DNA of 64,000 bases from Streptomyces sp. CG4 (GTDB lineage Bacteria > Actinomycetota > Actinomycetes > Streptomycetales > Streptomycetaceae): positions 8,804,001 through 8,868,000 of the forward strand of contig NZ_CP163525.1 of the NCBI RefSeq assembly GCF_041080655.1, in the 5' to 3' direction. Positions 48,557 to 57,664 of the stretch are shown piece by piece. Made by a program: the position numbers and the translations under genes. The notes beneath the pieces were generated by a model. That model ran no database searches, was not told where the DNA came from, and was given only the letters and a program-made list of their open reading frames with translations. Numbering within the stretch: position 1 is the stretch's first letter; each line of letters opens with the position of its first letter.

Positions 48557-49402
48557 TCAGCGGCAGCCGAGTTCGCCGAGCATCCCCCGGCGCAGCCGGG
48601 TGATGATCCGCTTGATCAGCCGGGACACATGCATCTGGGAGCAGCCGAGCCGTTCCCCGATCTCCGCCTGGGTGGCCTCCTCGACGAACCGCAGATGGAT
48701 GATCCGCCGGTCCCGCTCGCTCAGTTCCGCCATCAGCGGGGCGAGCGCGTGGACGTCCTCGACGAGCCGCAGCCCGTCCTCCTCCACGCCGATGAAGTCC
48801 GCGAGCACCGCCTCGCCGTCCTCCGGCCCGTCGCCGGACAGCGCGGCGTCCAGGGAGGCGGAGTGGTACCCGTTGGCGGCGAGCTGGGCCTCGACCACCT
48901 CGTCCACGGAGATGTTCATCAGCGTCGCCAGCTCGGCCACCGTCGGGTCCCGGTCCAGCCGGCCGGCCAGCTCCTCGCGCGCCTTGGCCAGCTCCACCCG
49001 CAGCTCCTGGAGCCGGCGCGGCACGTGCACCGCCCAGGTGGTGTCCCGGAAGAACCGTTTGATCTCGCCGATGATGTAGGGCAGCGCAAAGGTGGTGAAC
49101 TCCACCTCGCGGGCCAGCTCGAACCGGTCGATGGCCTTGATCAGGCCGATCATGCCGGTCTGGACGACGTCCTCCATGTCGTCGCCGCGGCCCCGGAACC
49201 GTCCGGCCGCGTACCGCACCAGTGACATGTTCATCTCGATGAGGGTGTTGCGCGCGTACTGGTGGGCGTGCGTGCCCTCCTCCAGCTCCGTCAGCCGGCG
49301 GAAGAAGTGACGGGACAGCTCCCGTGCGTCACGTGGTGCGACGGACGCCGGGTCCGTGATCTCGGTGACCTCTGCTTCGGACCGGATCCCGGCGGTTGTC
49401 AT
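48557..49402 (-). CDS. SigB/SigF-type RNA polymerase sigma factor
   Basis: The 281-residue protein has sigma regions 2, 3 and 4. Region 2 includes RNTLIEMNMSLVRYAAGRFR and GLIKAIDRFELAREVEFTTF; region 3 has VHVPRRLQELRVELAKAREE; region 4 ends QAEIGERLGCSQMHVSRLIK. The length and RFRGRGDDMEDVVQ pattern place it in the SigB/F/G stress and sporulation group of Streptomyces. Such factors are controlled by anti-sigma ATPases like the one encoded convergently 43 bases away. The ATG has GGGAGAGG just upstream. It is divergent from an XRE regulator. Confidence 0.92.
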   Translation of the reverse strand: MTTAGIRSEAEVTEITDPASVAPRDARELSRHFFRRLTELEEGTHAHQYARNTLIEMNMSLVRYAAGRFRGRGDDMEDVVQTGMIGLIKAIDRFELAREVEFTTFALPYIIGEIKRFFRDTTWAVHVPRRLQELRVELAKAREELAGRLDRDPTVAELATLMNISVDEVVEAQLAANGYHSASLDAALSGDGPEDGEAVLADFIGVEEDGLRLVEDVHALAPLMAELSERDRRIIHLRFVEEATQAEIGERLGCSQMHVSRLIKRIITRLRRGMLGELGCR

Positions 49403-49563
49403 TGCCTCTCCCACGAAAGTCACGGTGCTGCGGCTGCCCCGGCGGGCGCGGTGTATTCCCCGACGTGTGCCCCGGGTACCCGGAACCCGGCGTTCCATGC
49501 GTTTCCCTCAGGGCGCAATGCGGGGCCCTTGATCCACGCCCCGCGGCTCCTAGGCTGACGTGG

Positions 49564-50004
49564 GTGAACGAGCGAGCGAGTGACGAAGCCCGAGTGATCC
49601 CCCTGCGACCCGCGCCCGTCCGTCCGGCGCGGCCCGCGTCCGAGCCCGCGGAGAGCTCCTCCGAGCCCACGGGGAGCAAGGAGCCGCTGTGGCGCGATCT
49701 GGTCGGTGAGGTGCTGCGCCGCGAGCGGCGGGCGCAGGACCGCACCCTCAAGGACGTGGCCGACACGGCCGGGATCTCGCTGCCCTACCTGTCCGAGGTC
49801 GAGCGCGGCCGCAAGGAGGCCTCCTCGGAGGTGCTCGCCGCCGCGGCGCACGCGCTCGGCCTGGGCCTTGGCGACCTGCTCTCCCTGACCCACGGCGAGC
49901 TGACCCGGCGTACGGCCGCACAGCGTCGGCCGGCCACCGCCCCGTACCGCCGCCCTGCCACCTTGCCGCACCGCTCCTACGACGGGCTCTGCCTGGCCGC
50001 CTGA
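49564..50004 (+). CDS. XRE/ClgR-PopR-type regulator ending in LAA
   Basis: The 146-residue protein has a disordered N-terminus rich in Pro, Glu and Ser. A helix-turn-helix domain of the ClgR/PopR kind follows (LWRDLVGEVLRRERRAQDRT, DVADTAGISLPYLSEVERGR, KEASSEVLAAAAHALG, about 40-108). The C-terminal end is YDGLCLAA. PopR and ClgR in Streptomyces end in alanines that mark them for ClpP degradation, so the terminal LAA may act similarly. No clp gene is nearby. The GTG start is the first good candidate. It is divergent from the sigma-factor gene. Confidence 0.78.
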   Translation: MNERASDEARVIPLRPAPVRPARPASEPAESSSEPTGSKEPLWRDLVGEVLRRERRAQDRTLKDVADTAGISLPYLSEVERGRKEASSEVLAAAAHALGLGLGDLLSLTHGELTRRTAAQRRPATAPYRRPATLPHRSYDGLCLAA

Positions 50005-50070
50005 GCCGTACCGGCGCCTCGGCCGGCCATGGCGCAGCGGAGCAGCTGCCGGCGCACCCCCGCGGCCGGG

Positions 50071-51294
50071 TCACCTCTCCCGGAGCTGCCGGAAGAACGC
50101 CCGGACGTCGCCGATCAGCAGGTCCGGCTCCTCCATGGCCGCGAAGTGCCCGCCCCGGTCGAACTCCGTCCAGCGCACGAGGTTCTCGGTGCGCTCCGCC
50201 TTGTGCCGCAGCGGGATCTGGGGATCGGCCGGGAACACGGCCAGTGCGGTCGGCGCGCTCGACGGCTCGGCCGGCCGGGCGGTCCGGTCGCCGGTGGCGT
50301 GCGCCCGCTCGTAGTAGATGCGGGCGGACGAACCGGCCGTTCCGGTGAGCCAGAACAGCATCACGTCGGTGAGCAGCCGGTCCCGGTCCACCGCCTCCTC
50401 CGGCAGCTCCGCGCAGTCCGTCCACTCCCGGAACTTCTCGACGATCCAGGCGAGTTGACCGACGGGCGAGTCCGTCAGGGCGTAGCCGAGGGTGTGCGGA
50501 CGGGTGGACTGCAGGGCGGCGTACCCGGCGCCCTCGCGGAACCACTCGTCCCACCGGCGCCAGGACCGCAGTGTCCGCTCCCGCTCCTCGGGGCCGAGCG
50601 CGGCCAGTTCCTCCCCGGTCGGCTCGGTCAGCGCCTGCGCGCCCGGCAGCAGATTGAGGTGGACCCCGATCACCCGCTCCGGATGCGCGCGGCCCAGCTC
50701 GCGTGAGATCGCCGCGCCCCAGTCGCCGCCCTGCAACCCGAACCGCTCGTAGCCGAGCCGCCGCATCAGCTCCACCCAGGCGTCGGCCACCCTGCGCGCC
50801 TCCCAGCCCCGCTCCGTAGTGGGCCCGGACAGCCCGAAGCCGGGGATGCTCGGCAGCACGACATGGAAGGCGTCCGCCGCGTCGCCGCCGTGCGCCACCG
50901 GGTCGGTGAGCGGGCCGACCAGGTCCAGGAACTCCACGATCGAGCCCGGCCAGCCATGGGTGATCACCAGCGGCGTGGCGTCCGGCTCGGGCGAGCGGAT
51001 ATGGGCGAAGTGGATACGGGCGCCGTCGATCATGGTGGTGAACTGCGGCCACCGGTTCAGCTCGGCCTCGGCGGCACGCCAGTCGTACGTGTGCCGCCAG
51101 TACCGGACCAGCTCCCGCAGATACCCGGCCGGGACGCCGTACTCCCAGCCGGCTCCGGGCAGTTCGGCCGGCCAGCGGGTGCGGTCGAGACGGTCGTACA
51201 GGTCGTCGAGGTCGCGCTGCGGGACGGACAGCCGGAAGGGCTCGATGCGTTCGGCAGGTGTGTCGGCAGGTGTGTCGGCAGGTGTGGAGGTCAT
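50071..51294 (-). CDS. Epoxide hydrolase (alpha/beta hydrolase with EHN domain)
   Basis: The 407-residue protein has the N-terminal EHN helical domain (about 15-125, with TRWPAELPGAGWEYGVPAGY). The alpha/beta fold follows with VITHGWPGSIVEF as the oxyanion loop and GLQGGDWGAAISRELG containing the nucleophilic Asp. Tyrosines that polarise the epoxide and the C-terminal His (GGHFAAMEEPDLLIGD) are present. The enzyme hydrolyses epoxides to diols. At the start, three 12-bp units encode TPAD repeats (51254-51290). The gene diverges from the VOC gene at 51416. Confidence 0.9.
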   Translation of the reverse strand: MTSTPADTPADTPAERIEPFRLSVPQRDLDDLYDRLDRTRWPAELPGAGWEYGVPAGYLRELVRYWRHTYDWRAAEAELNRWPQFTTMIDGARIHFAHIRSPEPDATPLVITHGWPGSIVEFLDLVGPLTDPVAHGGDAADAFHVVLPSIPGFGLSGPTTERGWEARRVADAWVELMRRLGYERFGLQGGDWGAAISRELGRAHPERVIGVHLNLLPGAQALTEPTGEELAALGPEERERTLRSWRRWDEWFREGAGYAALQSTRPHTLGYALTDSPVGQLAWIVEKFREWTDCAELPEEAVDRDRLLTDVMLFWLTGTAGSSARIYYERAHATGDRTARPAEPSSAPTALAVFPADPQIPLRHKAERTENLVRWTEFDRGGHFAAMEEPDLLIGDVRAFFRQLRER

Positions 51295-51415
51295 GATCGG
51301 GATGCTAGGCGGGTTCGCCGCTCACCCGTCGGGATTAACCGGCGGCCCGGCCGATGAGTTTCGCGGTGAGGACCGGTCCACACTCACGACCGCGTTCCCC
51401 ACCCAGGAGGTACTC

Positions 51416-51898
51416 ATGACCACCGACGGATTCCTCACATGTCTGTGGTTCGACGGCCAGGCCGAGGAGGCCGCCGCGTTCTACGTCTCGGTCTTCAAGA
51501 ACTCCAGCATCGGCCGGGTCAGCCACTACACCGACGCCGGGCCCGGTGAGACCGGCTCCGTGCTGACCGTCGAGTTCACGGCCAACGGCCACAAGTTCCT
51601 CGCGCTCAACGGCGGCCCCCAGTTCAAGTTCAACGAGGCCGTCTCCTTCCAGATCCTCTGCGCCGACCAGGCGGAGATCGACTACTACTGGACCAAGCTC
51701 ACCGAGAACGGCGGCGAGGGCGGCCCCTGCGGCTGGCTCAAGGACCGGTTCGGCCTCTCCTGGCAGGTCGTCTACGACCGGCTGCCCGAGATGGTCCACG
51801 CCCCCGACCAGGAGAAGAAGGCTCGCGCCTTCAAAGCCATGATGGGCATGGGGAAGCTGGACGTGGCCGCACTGGACGCCGCGTACGAGGGGGAGTAG
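51416..51898 (+). CDS. VOC family protein (PhnB-like / 3-demethylubiquinone methyltransferase fold)
   Basis: The 160-residue protein is a VOC-fold PhnB-like protein. It has LTCLWFDGQAEEAAAFYVSV near the start, FKFNEAVSFQILCADQAEID in the centre, and LKDRFGLSWQVVYDRLPEM toward the C-terminus. No methyltransferase SAM motif is present despite the common annotation, so the fold rather than an enzyme activity is supported. AGGAGG precedes the ATG. The epoxide hydrolase gene is divergent, 121 bases away. The role is unknown. Confidence 0.85.
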   Translation: MTTDGFLTCLWFDGQAEEAAAFYVSVFKNSSIGRVSHYTDAGPGETGSVLTVEFTANGHKFLALNGGPQFKFNEAVSFQILCADQAEIDYYWTKLTENGGEGGPCGWLKDRFGLSWQVVYDRLPEMVHAPDQEKKARAFKAMMGMGKLDVAALDAAYEGE

Positions 51899-51947
51899 CG
51901 GGGGAGTAGCGGCCCTTCGGCCCGCGCCCCCACACCAGCGAGGTCCC

Positions 51948-52856
51948 TCACCCGGCCTCGGCGAGAATCTCGGTGATCACATGCCGGGAGTTCTCGGCCA
52001 GGGCCGGGTTGGTGTCCCAGTAGTACGGCAGCTGGATCAGCGAGATCGACAGCGCCCAGCCCCGCCCTCGCGCCCACTCCGCGTCGTCCGCGCCGACGGC
52101 CTCGCGGAAGCCGTCCCGTACGGACGAGGGCAGCAGGTTCCAGGCCACGATCAGGTCCACGGCCGGATCGCCGGCTCCGGCGCAGCCGAAGTCGATGACC
52201 GCGCTCAGCCGTCCTTCGTCGACCAGCACGTTCCCGGGGGAGAGGTCCCCGTGGGCCCACACCGGTGGCCCGGTGTGCTCCGGAGCGCTCAGAGACCGCT
52301 CCCACAGGGCCGTGACCGCGCCGCCGTCGACCCGTCCGCCCAGCTCGGCGACGGCCGCGCGGGTGGCCTCGTCCCGGTCCCGCAGCGGACCGCCCCGGTA
52401 GCCGGGCGGCGCGTCCCGCGGGGTGATCCGGCGCAGCGCGCGCACGAACGCCGCGAGGTCCTCTGCCAGCCGCTCCGGATCCGGCACGGCGCCCGCCGTC
52501 GGATTGCGCCCCGCCAGCCAGCGGTAGACGGACCAGGGCCAGGGAAAGCCCTGGTCCGGCTCGCCGAGGCCCACCGGATCGGGCACGGCCACCGGCAGCA
52601 GCGGCCCGAGCCGGGGCAGCCAGCGCTGCTCGTGCCGCAGGTCCGGTACGGCGCCGGGCCGCCGGGGCAGCCGTACCAGCAGGTCGGTGCCCAGCCGGAA
52701 CATGGCGTTCTCGGTCCCGGAGGACGCGAGCCGTCGTACGGGCAGGGCGGCCCAGCGCGGGAACCGGCGGGCGATCAGACGCTGGACCAGCGGGGCGTCG
52801 AGGTCGACCTCGTCCGCGTGCATCTTCTGCGGCCTCGGGTCGTCATGAGTACTCAT
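51948..52856 (-). CDS. Aminoglycoside phosphotransferase-family kinase
   Basis: The 302-residue protein has the APH/choline kinase fold. The Brenner motif is WAHGDLSPGNVLVDEG near residue 203, with SAVIDFGCAGAGDPAVDLIV after it carrying the metal-binding Asp. The N-terminal lobe includes ASSGTENAMFRLGTDLLVRLP. Such proteins phosphorylate aminoglycosides or, more often, metabolites or proteins, and resistance cannot be assumed. The start is not supported by a strong ribosome site. It lies 55 bases downstream of the GPP methyltransferase gene on the same strand but is functionally unrelated by sequence. Confidence 0.87.
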   Translation of the reverse strand: MSTHDDPRPQKMHADEVDLDAPLVQRLIARRFPRWAALPVRRLASSGTENAMFRLGTDLLVRLPRRPGAVPDLRHEQRWLPRLGPLLPVAVPDPVGLGEPDQGFPWPWSVYRWLAGRNPTAGAVPDPERLAEDLAAFVRALRRITPRDAPPGYRGGPLRDRDEATRAAVAELGGRVDGGAVTALWERSLSAPEHTGPPVWAHGDLSPGNVLVDEGRLSAVIDFGCAGAGDPAVDLIVAWNLLPSSVRDGFREAVGADDAEWARGRGWALSISLIQLPYYWDTNPALAENSRHVITEILAEAG

Positions 52857-52911
52857 CGCGGCCCATCCCAGCGCCTCGACGCCCTCGCTGTCGACGGGAT
52901 TTCCCGCGGGC

Positions 52912-53811
52912 TCAGACCCGGTCGGCAGCGATCAGCAGGTACTGGAAACTGCCGTTGCGGTAGGCGTCGAGGAACGTGTTCTCGATGCCCGTGACCAGAT
53001 GGCCGGCCTGCTTGCGCAGCTCCCAGTAGGGGATCGTGGCCTCGGTGAGATCCTCCACGTGGACCGGCACCAGACGGTTGCGGGCCATCGCCTTGAAGTA
53101 CTCCGAGCGTGGGTGGATGTCGCAGATGTAGTGGGCGTTGATCAGCGACACCTCGCGCGAGGCCTGTCCGTAGGTGTCGTTGTAGCAGCCGGTGATCACC
53201 ACATAGCGTCCGCCGCGGCGCAGCAGCCGGGCGTGCTCGGCGAACAGCAGGTCCAGCTCGACGTACATGGTGGACTCGTTGTTCCAGGACGCCGCGTACG
53301 CACCGGTCTCGAAGCCGGTGTCGAGCATGTTGCGGTGGTGGTAGCGCACCTTGTCGTGGATACCGCGGTCGCGGGCCTGTTCGTTGGCGAAGTCGGCCTG
53401 CTTCGCCGAGATGGTGACGCCGTCGGCATGGCAGCCGTAGCGCAGATGCGCCACGACACTGCCGCCGCCGCGCCCGCAGCCGGCGTCGAAGACGCGGTCG
53501 GCGGGGGAGAGCGGGCCGAGGTGCGAGGCGAGCAACTCGGCCTGGGCGTGCTCCAGGCGGTGCAGCTCGGTGGTGATGCGCTCCCGGCGCAGGGCCGGAT
53601 CGGATTCGTCGAGGACCGACCGGTCGGCCGCTCCGATGCCGTAGTGGTGGTGGTACAGGTCGTCGATCCTGCCGAGTTCGAGGTTGACCGGGTTCTCCTC
53701 GGCGTTCCAGTAGTCGGCGACCCGGGTCTGGTAGGTGGACTGGGCCGGGACGGGAACGGGAGTGGTCCGGGCGACAGGGGCAGTGGTCAACGGTGGCTCC
53801 TCGTGGCGCAT
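52912..53811 (-). CDS. gpmt: Geranyl diphosphate 2-C-methyltransferase
   Basis: The 299-residue protein is a SAM-dependent methyltransferase with the SAM motif DAGCGRGGG near 109-117. It has TYQTRVADYWNAEENPVNLE near the N-terminus, DGVTISAKQADFANEQARDR after motif I and WNNESTMYVELDLLFAEHAR further on, the pattern of GPP C-methyltransferases. It methylates geranyl diphosphate at C2 to 2-methyl-GPP, the substrate of 2-methylisoborneol synthase. It is the third gene of a minus-strand operon after the encapsulin and the synthase, 28 bases downstream of the latter. Confidence 0.93.
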   Translation of the reverse strand: MRHEEPPLTTAPVARTTPVPVPAQSTYQTRVADYWNAEENPVNLELGRIDDLYHHHYGIGAADRSVLDESDPALRRERITTELHRLEHAQAELLASHLGPLSPADRVFDAGCGRGGGSVVAHLRYGCHADGVTISAKQADFANEQARDRGIHDKVRYHHRNMLDTGFETGAYAASWNNESTMYVELDLLFAEHARLLRRGGRYVVITGCYNDTYGQASREVSLINAHYICDIHPRSEYFKAMARNRLVPVHVEDLTEATIPYWELRKQAGHLVTGIENTFLDAYRNGSFQYLLIAADRV

Positions 53812-53839
53812 GTGACGGTGGTTCGAAATGACGCGGTTC

Positions 53840-54889
53840 TTACCAGTAGTCGGGCAGGTGGTAGCGGTGGGTGTTGGTGGCGTGCCACTCGTGGTTGCCG
53901 GACACCCAGGAGGCCAGGCCCTGGGCGTAGCGCTCCACCAGGGGCGAGCTGGCCGACAGCGCGGCCGCCTCCTCCTCGAAGGCCTCCATGATCCGGTTGT
54001 GGATCTCGACGGCCTTCAGGTACGCGGCCTTCAGACCGATCCGTTCGTTGGCGGCGATGACCTGGGGCAGGTTGAGGTGGGTGGGGTCGCTGGCCAGCTC
54101 CTTGGTGAAGGAGTACAGGTCGTTGACGAGCGTGGTGGCGTTGCTGGCGAGGGCGGTGATCCGCTGGATCTCGGGGCGGGCGTAGACCTGCTCGGGCAGT
54201 TCGTAGCCGTCCACGGAGTCGACGAGCGTCAGACAGGGGCGGAAGTTGTTGAACTGCCGCATCACCAGGTACTCCCAGACCCGCGGCATGTACTTCGTCT
54301 CCATCCAGGCGGCCTCGCCCAGATAGCCCAGGTGCAGCCGGGCGATGTCGTACACGAAGCGGCTGGTCTGGCTGGGCGAGGCGAAGGTCGCGTAGTCCTC
54401 GAGGGCGAAGTGGTACGAGCGCAGTGGGCCGTCGGCCTGGATGCCCTCGCGCCACTCGGCCTCCACCTCCGGGACGCCGTGGTAGGGGTCGAGCGCCGAC
54501 TGGGCGATGATGAGCGGGCCGCCCAGACCACGCCGCGATCCGCCCCGGCCCTCGTCCTCCTCGCAGTAGCAGGAGTCGACGATGTTCTCGGCGAGCAGGA
54601 ACTTGCCGGCGGCCGTCAGGCGGTCCAGGTCCAGCGCGCCCGGATGCTGCAGTACGACGGCCCGGCCGAACTGGAAGCCGGAGAAGTCCCCCGTCCAGGA
54701 CGCGGGGAACAGGTCCAGGTCCCGGGCCCAGCTCTCCAGGCGGCGGTCGACCTCGGCCGCCTTGTCCGGGTCGGCGGGCACCGCCGGCCGGTACAGCAGT
54801 CCCGGGATCGCTCCGGTGCGCCGAGCCCGCAGGCTCTGGGCGAGGCTGGGCGGGCCGGGTAGCTGGTAGGCGGTCGCTGTTGTGGTCAT
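53840..54889 (-). CDS. mibS: 2-methylisoborneol synthase (encapsulin-associated terpene cyclase)
   Basis: The 349-residue protein is a class I terpene synthase of the monoterpene type. The NSE triad is intact: N256, S260 and E264 in NDLYSFTKE. The aspartate-rich motif reads VDSCYCEEDE (104-113), where I expected VDD, so Ser106 replaces an aspartate that normally binds magnesium. The N-terminus is short, about 30 residues with LPGPPSLAQSLRARR, which resembles the motif used to load this enzyme into family 2 encapsulins. Homologues are near 440 residues. It lies between encapsulin and methyltransferase genes. Confidence 0.88.
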   Translation of the reverse strand: MTTTATAYQLPGPPSLAQSLRARRTGAIPGLLYRPAVPADPDKAAEVDRRLESWARDLDLFPASWTGDFSGFQFGRAVVLQHPGALDLDRLTAAGKFLLAENIVDSCYCEEDEGRGGSRRGLGGPLIIAQSALDPYHGVPEVEAEWREGIQADGPLRSYHFALEDYATFASPSQTSRFVYDIARLHLGYLGEAAWMETKYMPRVWEYLVMRQFNNFRPCLTLVDSVDGYELPEQVYARPEIQRITALASNATTLVNDLYSFTKELASDPTHLNLPQVIAANERIGLKAAYLKAVEIHNRIMEAFEEEAAALSASSPLVERYAQGLASWVSGNHEWHATNTHRYHLPDYW

Positions 54890-54905
54890 GGGGCGCTCCA
54901 GGCGG

Positions 54906-56348
54906 TCATTCGGAGAGCCGGCCGATCTGGACGTTCTCCAGAATCCCGGCCGCGTCGGGCACGAGGATGGCCAGCGAGTAGTACGCGGTCACTAGGTAGT
55001 TGACGATCGCGGCAGAGTCGATGCCCATGAACCGGACGTTCAGGCCTGGTTGATGCTCTTCCGGGATGCCGGTCTGATAGAGGCCGATGACCCCCTGGTC
55101 GGCCTCGCCGGTGCGCAGGGCGATGATGCTGCTGGTGTGGTCGTCGCTGATCGGGATCTTGCCACAGGGGAAGATCGGCACACCGCGCCACGCCGGTACC
55201 TCGTGGCCGTCCACGCTCACGGTCCCGGGAACCAGGCCACGCCGGTTGCATTGTCGGAAGAACGCCGCGATCGCCTTGGGATGGGCGAGGAAAACCTTCG
55301 TCTTGCGCCGCATGGAGAGCAGTTCGTCCATGTCGTCCGGGGTCGGCGGGCCGGTGAAGGTGCTGATCCGCTGGCCGTAGTCGACGTTGTGCAAAAGCCC
55401 GAACTCCCGGTTGTTGACCAGCTCCCACTCCTGGCGCTCGCGGATCTCCTCGACCGTGAGCCGGAGCTGCTGCTGGGTCTGGTCCATCGGATGGTTGTAG
55501 AGGTCGGCGACCCGGGTGTGCACCCGCAGCACGGCCTGGGTGAGGGACAACTCGTATTCGCGCGGGGCGAGTTCGTAGTCCACGAAGCCGCCGGGCAGTG
55601 TGGGCTCGCCGACATGGCCGGCCTGCACCGGCACCTCGGCCTCGCCCTTGCGGTTCATGGGCTTGTTCTGGCGATCGACATACGCCTGGAGATGCGCCGC
55701 GAGGGACGGCACCCGCTCGGTGAACTCCTGCACGACGGTCCAGGGCAGCGCGAGCACCACACCCGCGGTCTCGGCCCGCACCGAGGCCAGCCACAGCGGG
55801 TCGGACTGTCCGACCGCCTCGTCGCCCATCTGGTCACCGTCGGTGACGACCCCGGTGATCTCCTCATCGCCGTACTTGCCGGAGGTGTACCGGGTGAACC
55901 GGCCGTGCACGACCAGATACGCCTCGGTCACGGGCTGGCCGGCCTCGAACAGCACCTGCCCGGCGCGCACCTCGCGGGGCTGGAAACGGCCGGCGACCTC
56001 CCGCAGCACCTCGATGTCCGGGTAGCCGCGCAGGATCGGCAGCTCGGTCAGCGTCTCGGGAATGACCCGGATGTCGTCGGCGCCGTTCTGCTCGAAGTGC
56101 ACCCGGCCGCGCCCCGTGCGCAGCTGGAGGCGGCGGTTGACCCGGTAGGCGCCGCCCTTGACGTCCACCCACGGCAGGGTCTTCAGCAGCCATCGTGAGG
56201 TGATGGCCTGCATCTGCGGTTCGGACTTGGTGGTCGTGGCGAGCTGGCGTGCCGCCCGGGTGCTGAGGCTGGTGAGCTGCCCGTCGGCCGCGGGTTCGGG
56301 GGCGGGTTCGTCGACGGCGGAACCGGTGGCGCTGTCCGGTGTGGTCAC
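54906..56348 (-). CDS. Family 2B encapsulin shell protein with cyclic-nucleotide-type domain
   Basis: The 480-residue protein has the HK97-like encapsulin fold split around an inserted cyclic-nucleotide-binding-like domain at about 95-220 (FEAGQPVTEAYLVVHGRFT and DGDQMGDEAVGQSDPLW). The remainder includes NREFGLLHNVDYGQRISTFT and MDELLSMRRKTKVFLAHPKA, matching family 2B shells. These self-assemble into capsules that hold the terpene cyclase. The GTG at 56348 has GGAGGG just upstream. It heads the odorant operon, followed by the synthase 16 bases later. Confidence 0.88.
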   Translation of the reverse strand: MTTPDSATGSAVDEPAPEPAADGQLTSLSTRAARQLATTTKSEPQMQAITSRWLLKTLPWVDVKGGAYRVNRRLQLRTGRGRVHFEQNGADDIRVIPETLTELPILRGYPDIEVLREVAGRFQPREVRAGQVLFEAGQPVTEAYLVVHGRFTRYTSGKYGDEEITGVVTDGDQMGDEAVGQSDPLWLASVRAETAGVVLALPWTVVQEFTERVPSLAAHLQAYVDRQNKPMNRKGEAEVPVQAGHVGEPTLPGGFVDYELAPREYELSLTQAVLRVHTRVADLYNHPMDQTQQQLRLTVEEIRERQEWELVNNREFGLLHNVDYGQRISTFTGPPTPDDMDELLSMRRKTKVFLAHPKAIAAFFRQCNRRGLVPGTVSVDGHEVPAWRGVPIFPCGKIPISDDHTSSIIALRTGEADQGVIGLYQTGIPEEHQPGLNVRFMGIDSAAIVNYLVTAYYSLAILVPDAAGILENVQIGRLSE

Positions 56349-56824
56349 ATTCCCTCCAGCGGAGCTGCTTGTGTACAGGGGTGGCCGGGATCGATGGGTG
56401 GTGACCGTGGTGGTCCTGCACCCGGGCCAAGCCAAACAGTCCTCGTGAGGTGCCCGATACAGCGCGAAGGGGGCGGAACCCGCCACTCAGGTGCGTAAAC
56501 CTGCCAATATGGGCGCGCCCGCCGAACGGCGTGCCCGCGCGCCGGTGCACCACGCCTTCGCTCACGCCGGTGTGGTGCGCCCCCGCTCACGCCGGTGTGG
56601 CCCGCCACGGTCGCGCCGCCCGGTACGCGGCCGGCCGTGTCTGCCGCTCCGCCGCGACGCCGCCGATGCGCGTTCCCGGCGGATCGGGTGGTCCGGCGTC
56701 GGCTCGGGCCCGGGGTGGGTGTTCGGCGCGCGGGGCGCCGGGGGGATGGCTAGCGTGAGTTTCGGGACGTAGCGCCCGAGGCGTGGATCATCCGTACGGG
56801 ACATACACCAGGAGGGCCGCGAGC
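56349..56824. other. 476-base divergent gap with 16-bp direct repeat
   Basis: No gene is supported. GCTCACGCCGGTGTGG is repeated at 56560-56575 and 56585-56600, a 25-base step, roughly midway in the gap. It may bind a regulator of the encapsulin operon or the VOC gene. No promoter hexamers are convincing on either strand. Confidence 0.5.
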
Positions 56825-57619
56825 ATGGCCGTACAACCCGAGGGAACGCCCTGTTGGGCCGATGCGATGTTCAGCGACGTCGAGGGAGCCAAGCGCTTCT
56901 ACAGCGATGTCCTCGGCTGGACCTTCGGCGAGTCGTCGTCGGAGTACGGCAACTACACGCAGGCCTATGCGGACGGCAAGGCGGTCGCCGCCGTCGTCCC
57001 GCCCATGCCCGGCCAGGAGGGGCCGTCGCAGTGGTGCCTGTACTTCGCCTCGCCGGACGCCGCCGCCACCGCGCGCAAAATCAGGGAGAACGGCGGCGAG
57101 GTGCTGATGGAGCCGATGCAGGTCGGCGACTTCGGCACGATGTGCCTGGCCCGGGAGCCCAGCGGAGCCGTCTTCGGCGTCTGGCAGGCCGGCACTCATG
57201 AGGGCTTCGAGGCGGTCGCGACCCCGGGTGCCTACTGCTGGGCGGAGGTCTTCACCCGGGAGCCCGAGAAGGCCGACACCTTCCTCTCCGCCGTCTTCCC
57301 GTACCGGATGAAGCAGATCGAGGACCAGGCCGTCGACTTCCGGATGTTCGACATCGGCGAGAACACCGTCCTCGGCCGGATGCGGATGACCGACGACTTC
57401 CCGCCCGAGGTGCCGTCGTACATCAATGTCTACTTCACCGTCGACGACTGCGACGAGGCCGTGGCGCGCGCCACCAAGCTCGGCGGTGTCCTCCGCTTCG
57501 GGCCGATGAGCAGCCCCTTCGGCCGGTTCGCGGCGCTGAGCGACCCGCAGGGCGCGAATTTCTCGGTGATCGACATCACCACCACGGAAGGCGAGATGCC
57601 GAAGACCAAGGACGTCTGA
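56825..57619 (+). CDS. Two-domain VOC (glyoxalase-like) protein
   Basis: The 264-residue protein has two VOC domains: about 1-125, beginning GTPCWADAMFSDVEGAKRFY, and about 130-258, with TPGAYCWAEVFTREPEKADT and FSVIDITTTEG at the end. The repeat arrangement with paired Ala/Trp starts is typical of actinobacterial glyoxalase-like proteins. Possible functions include resistance or detoxification, but no substrate is indicated. AGGAGG is nine bases before the ATG. It precedes the RNase HI gene by 45 bases. Confidence 0.87.
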   Translation: MAVQPEGTPCWADAMFSDVEGAKRFYSDVLGWTFGESSSEYGNYTQAYADGKAVAAVVPPMPGQEGPSQWCLYFASPDAAATARKIRENGGEVLMEPMQVGDFGTMCLAREPSGAVFGVWQAGTHEGFEAVATPGAYCWAEVFTREPEKADTFLSAVFPYRMKQIEDQAVDFRMFDIGENTVLGRMRMTDDFPPEVPSYINVYFTVDDCDEAVARATKLGGVLRFGPMSSPFGRFAALSDPQGANFSVIDITTTEGEMPKTKDV

Positions 57620-57664
57620 CCCGCCCGTGACGGGGTCCGGCCCGGGCGTGGGATGATCGTGCCC

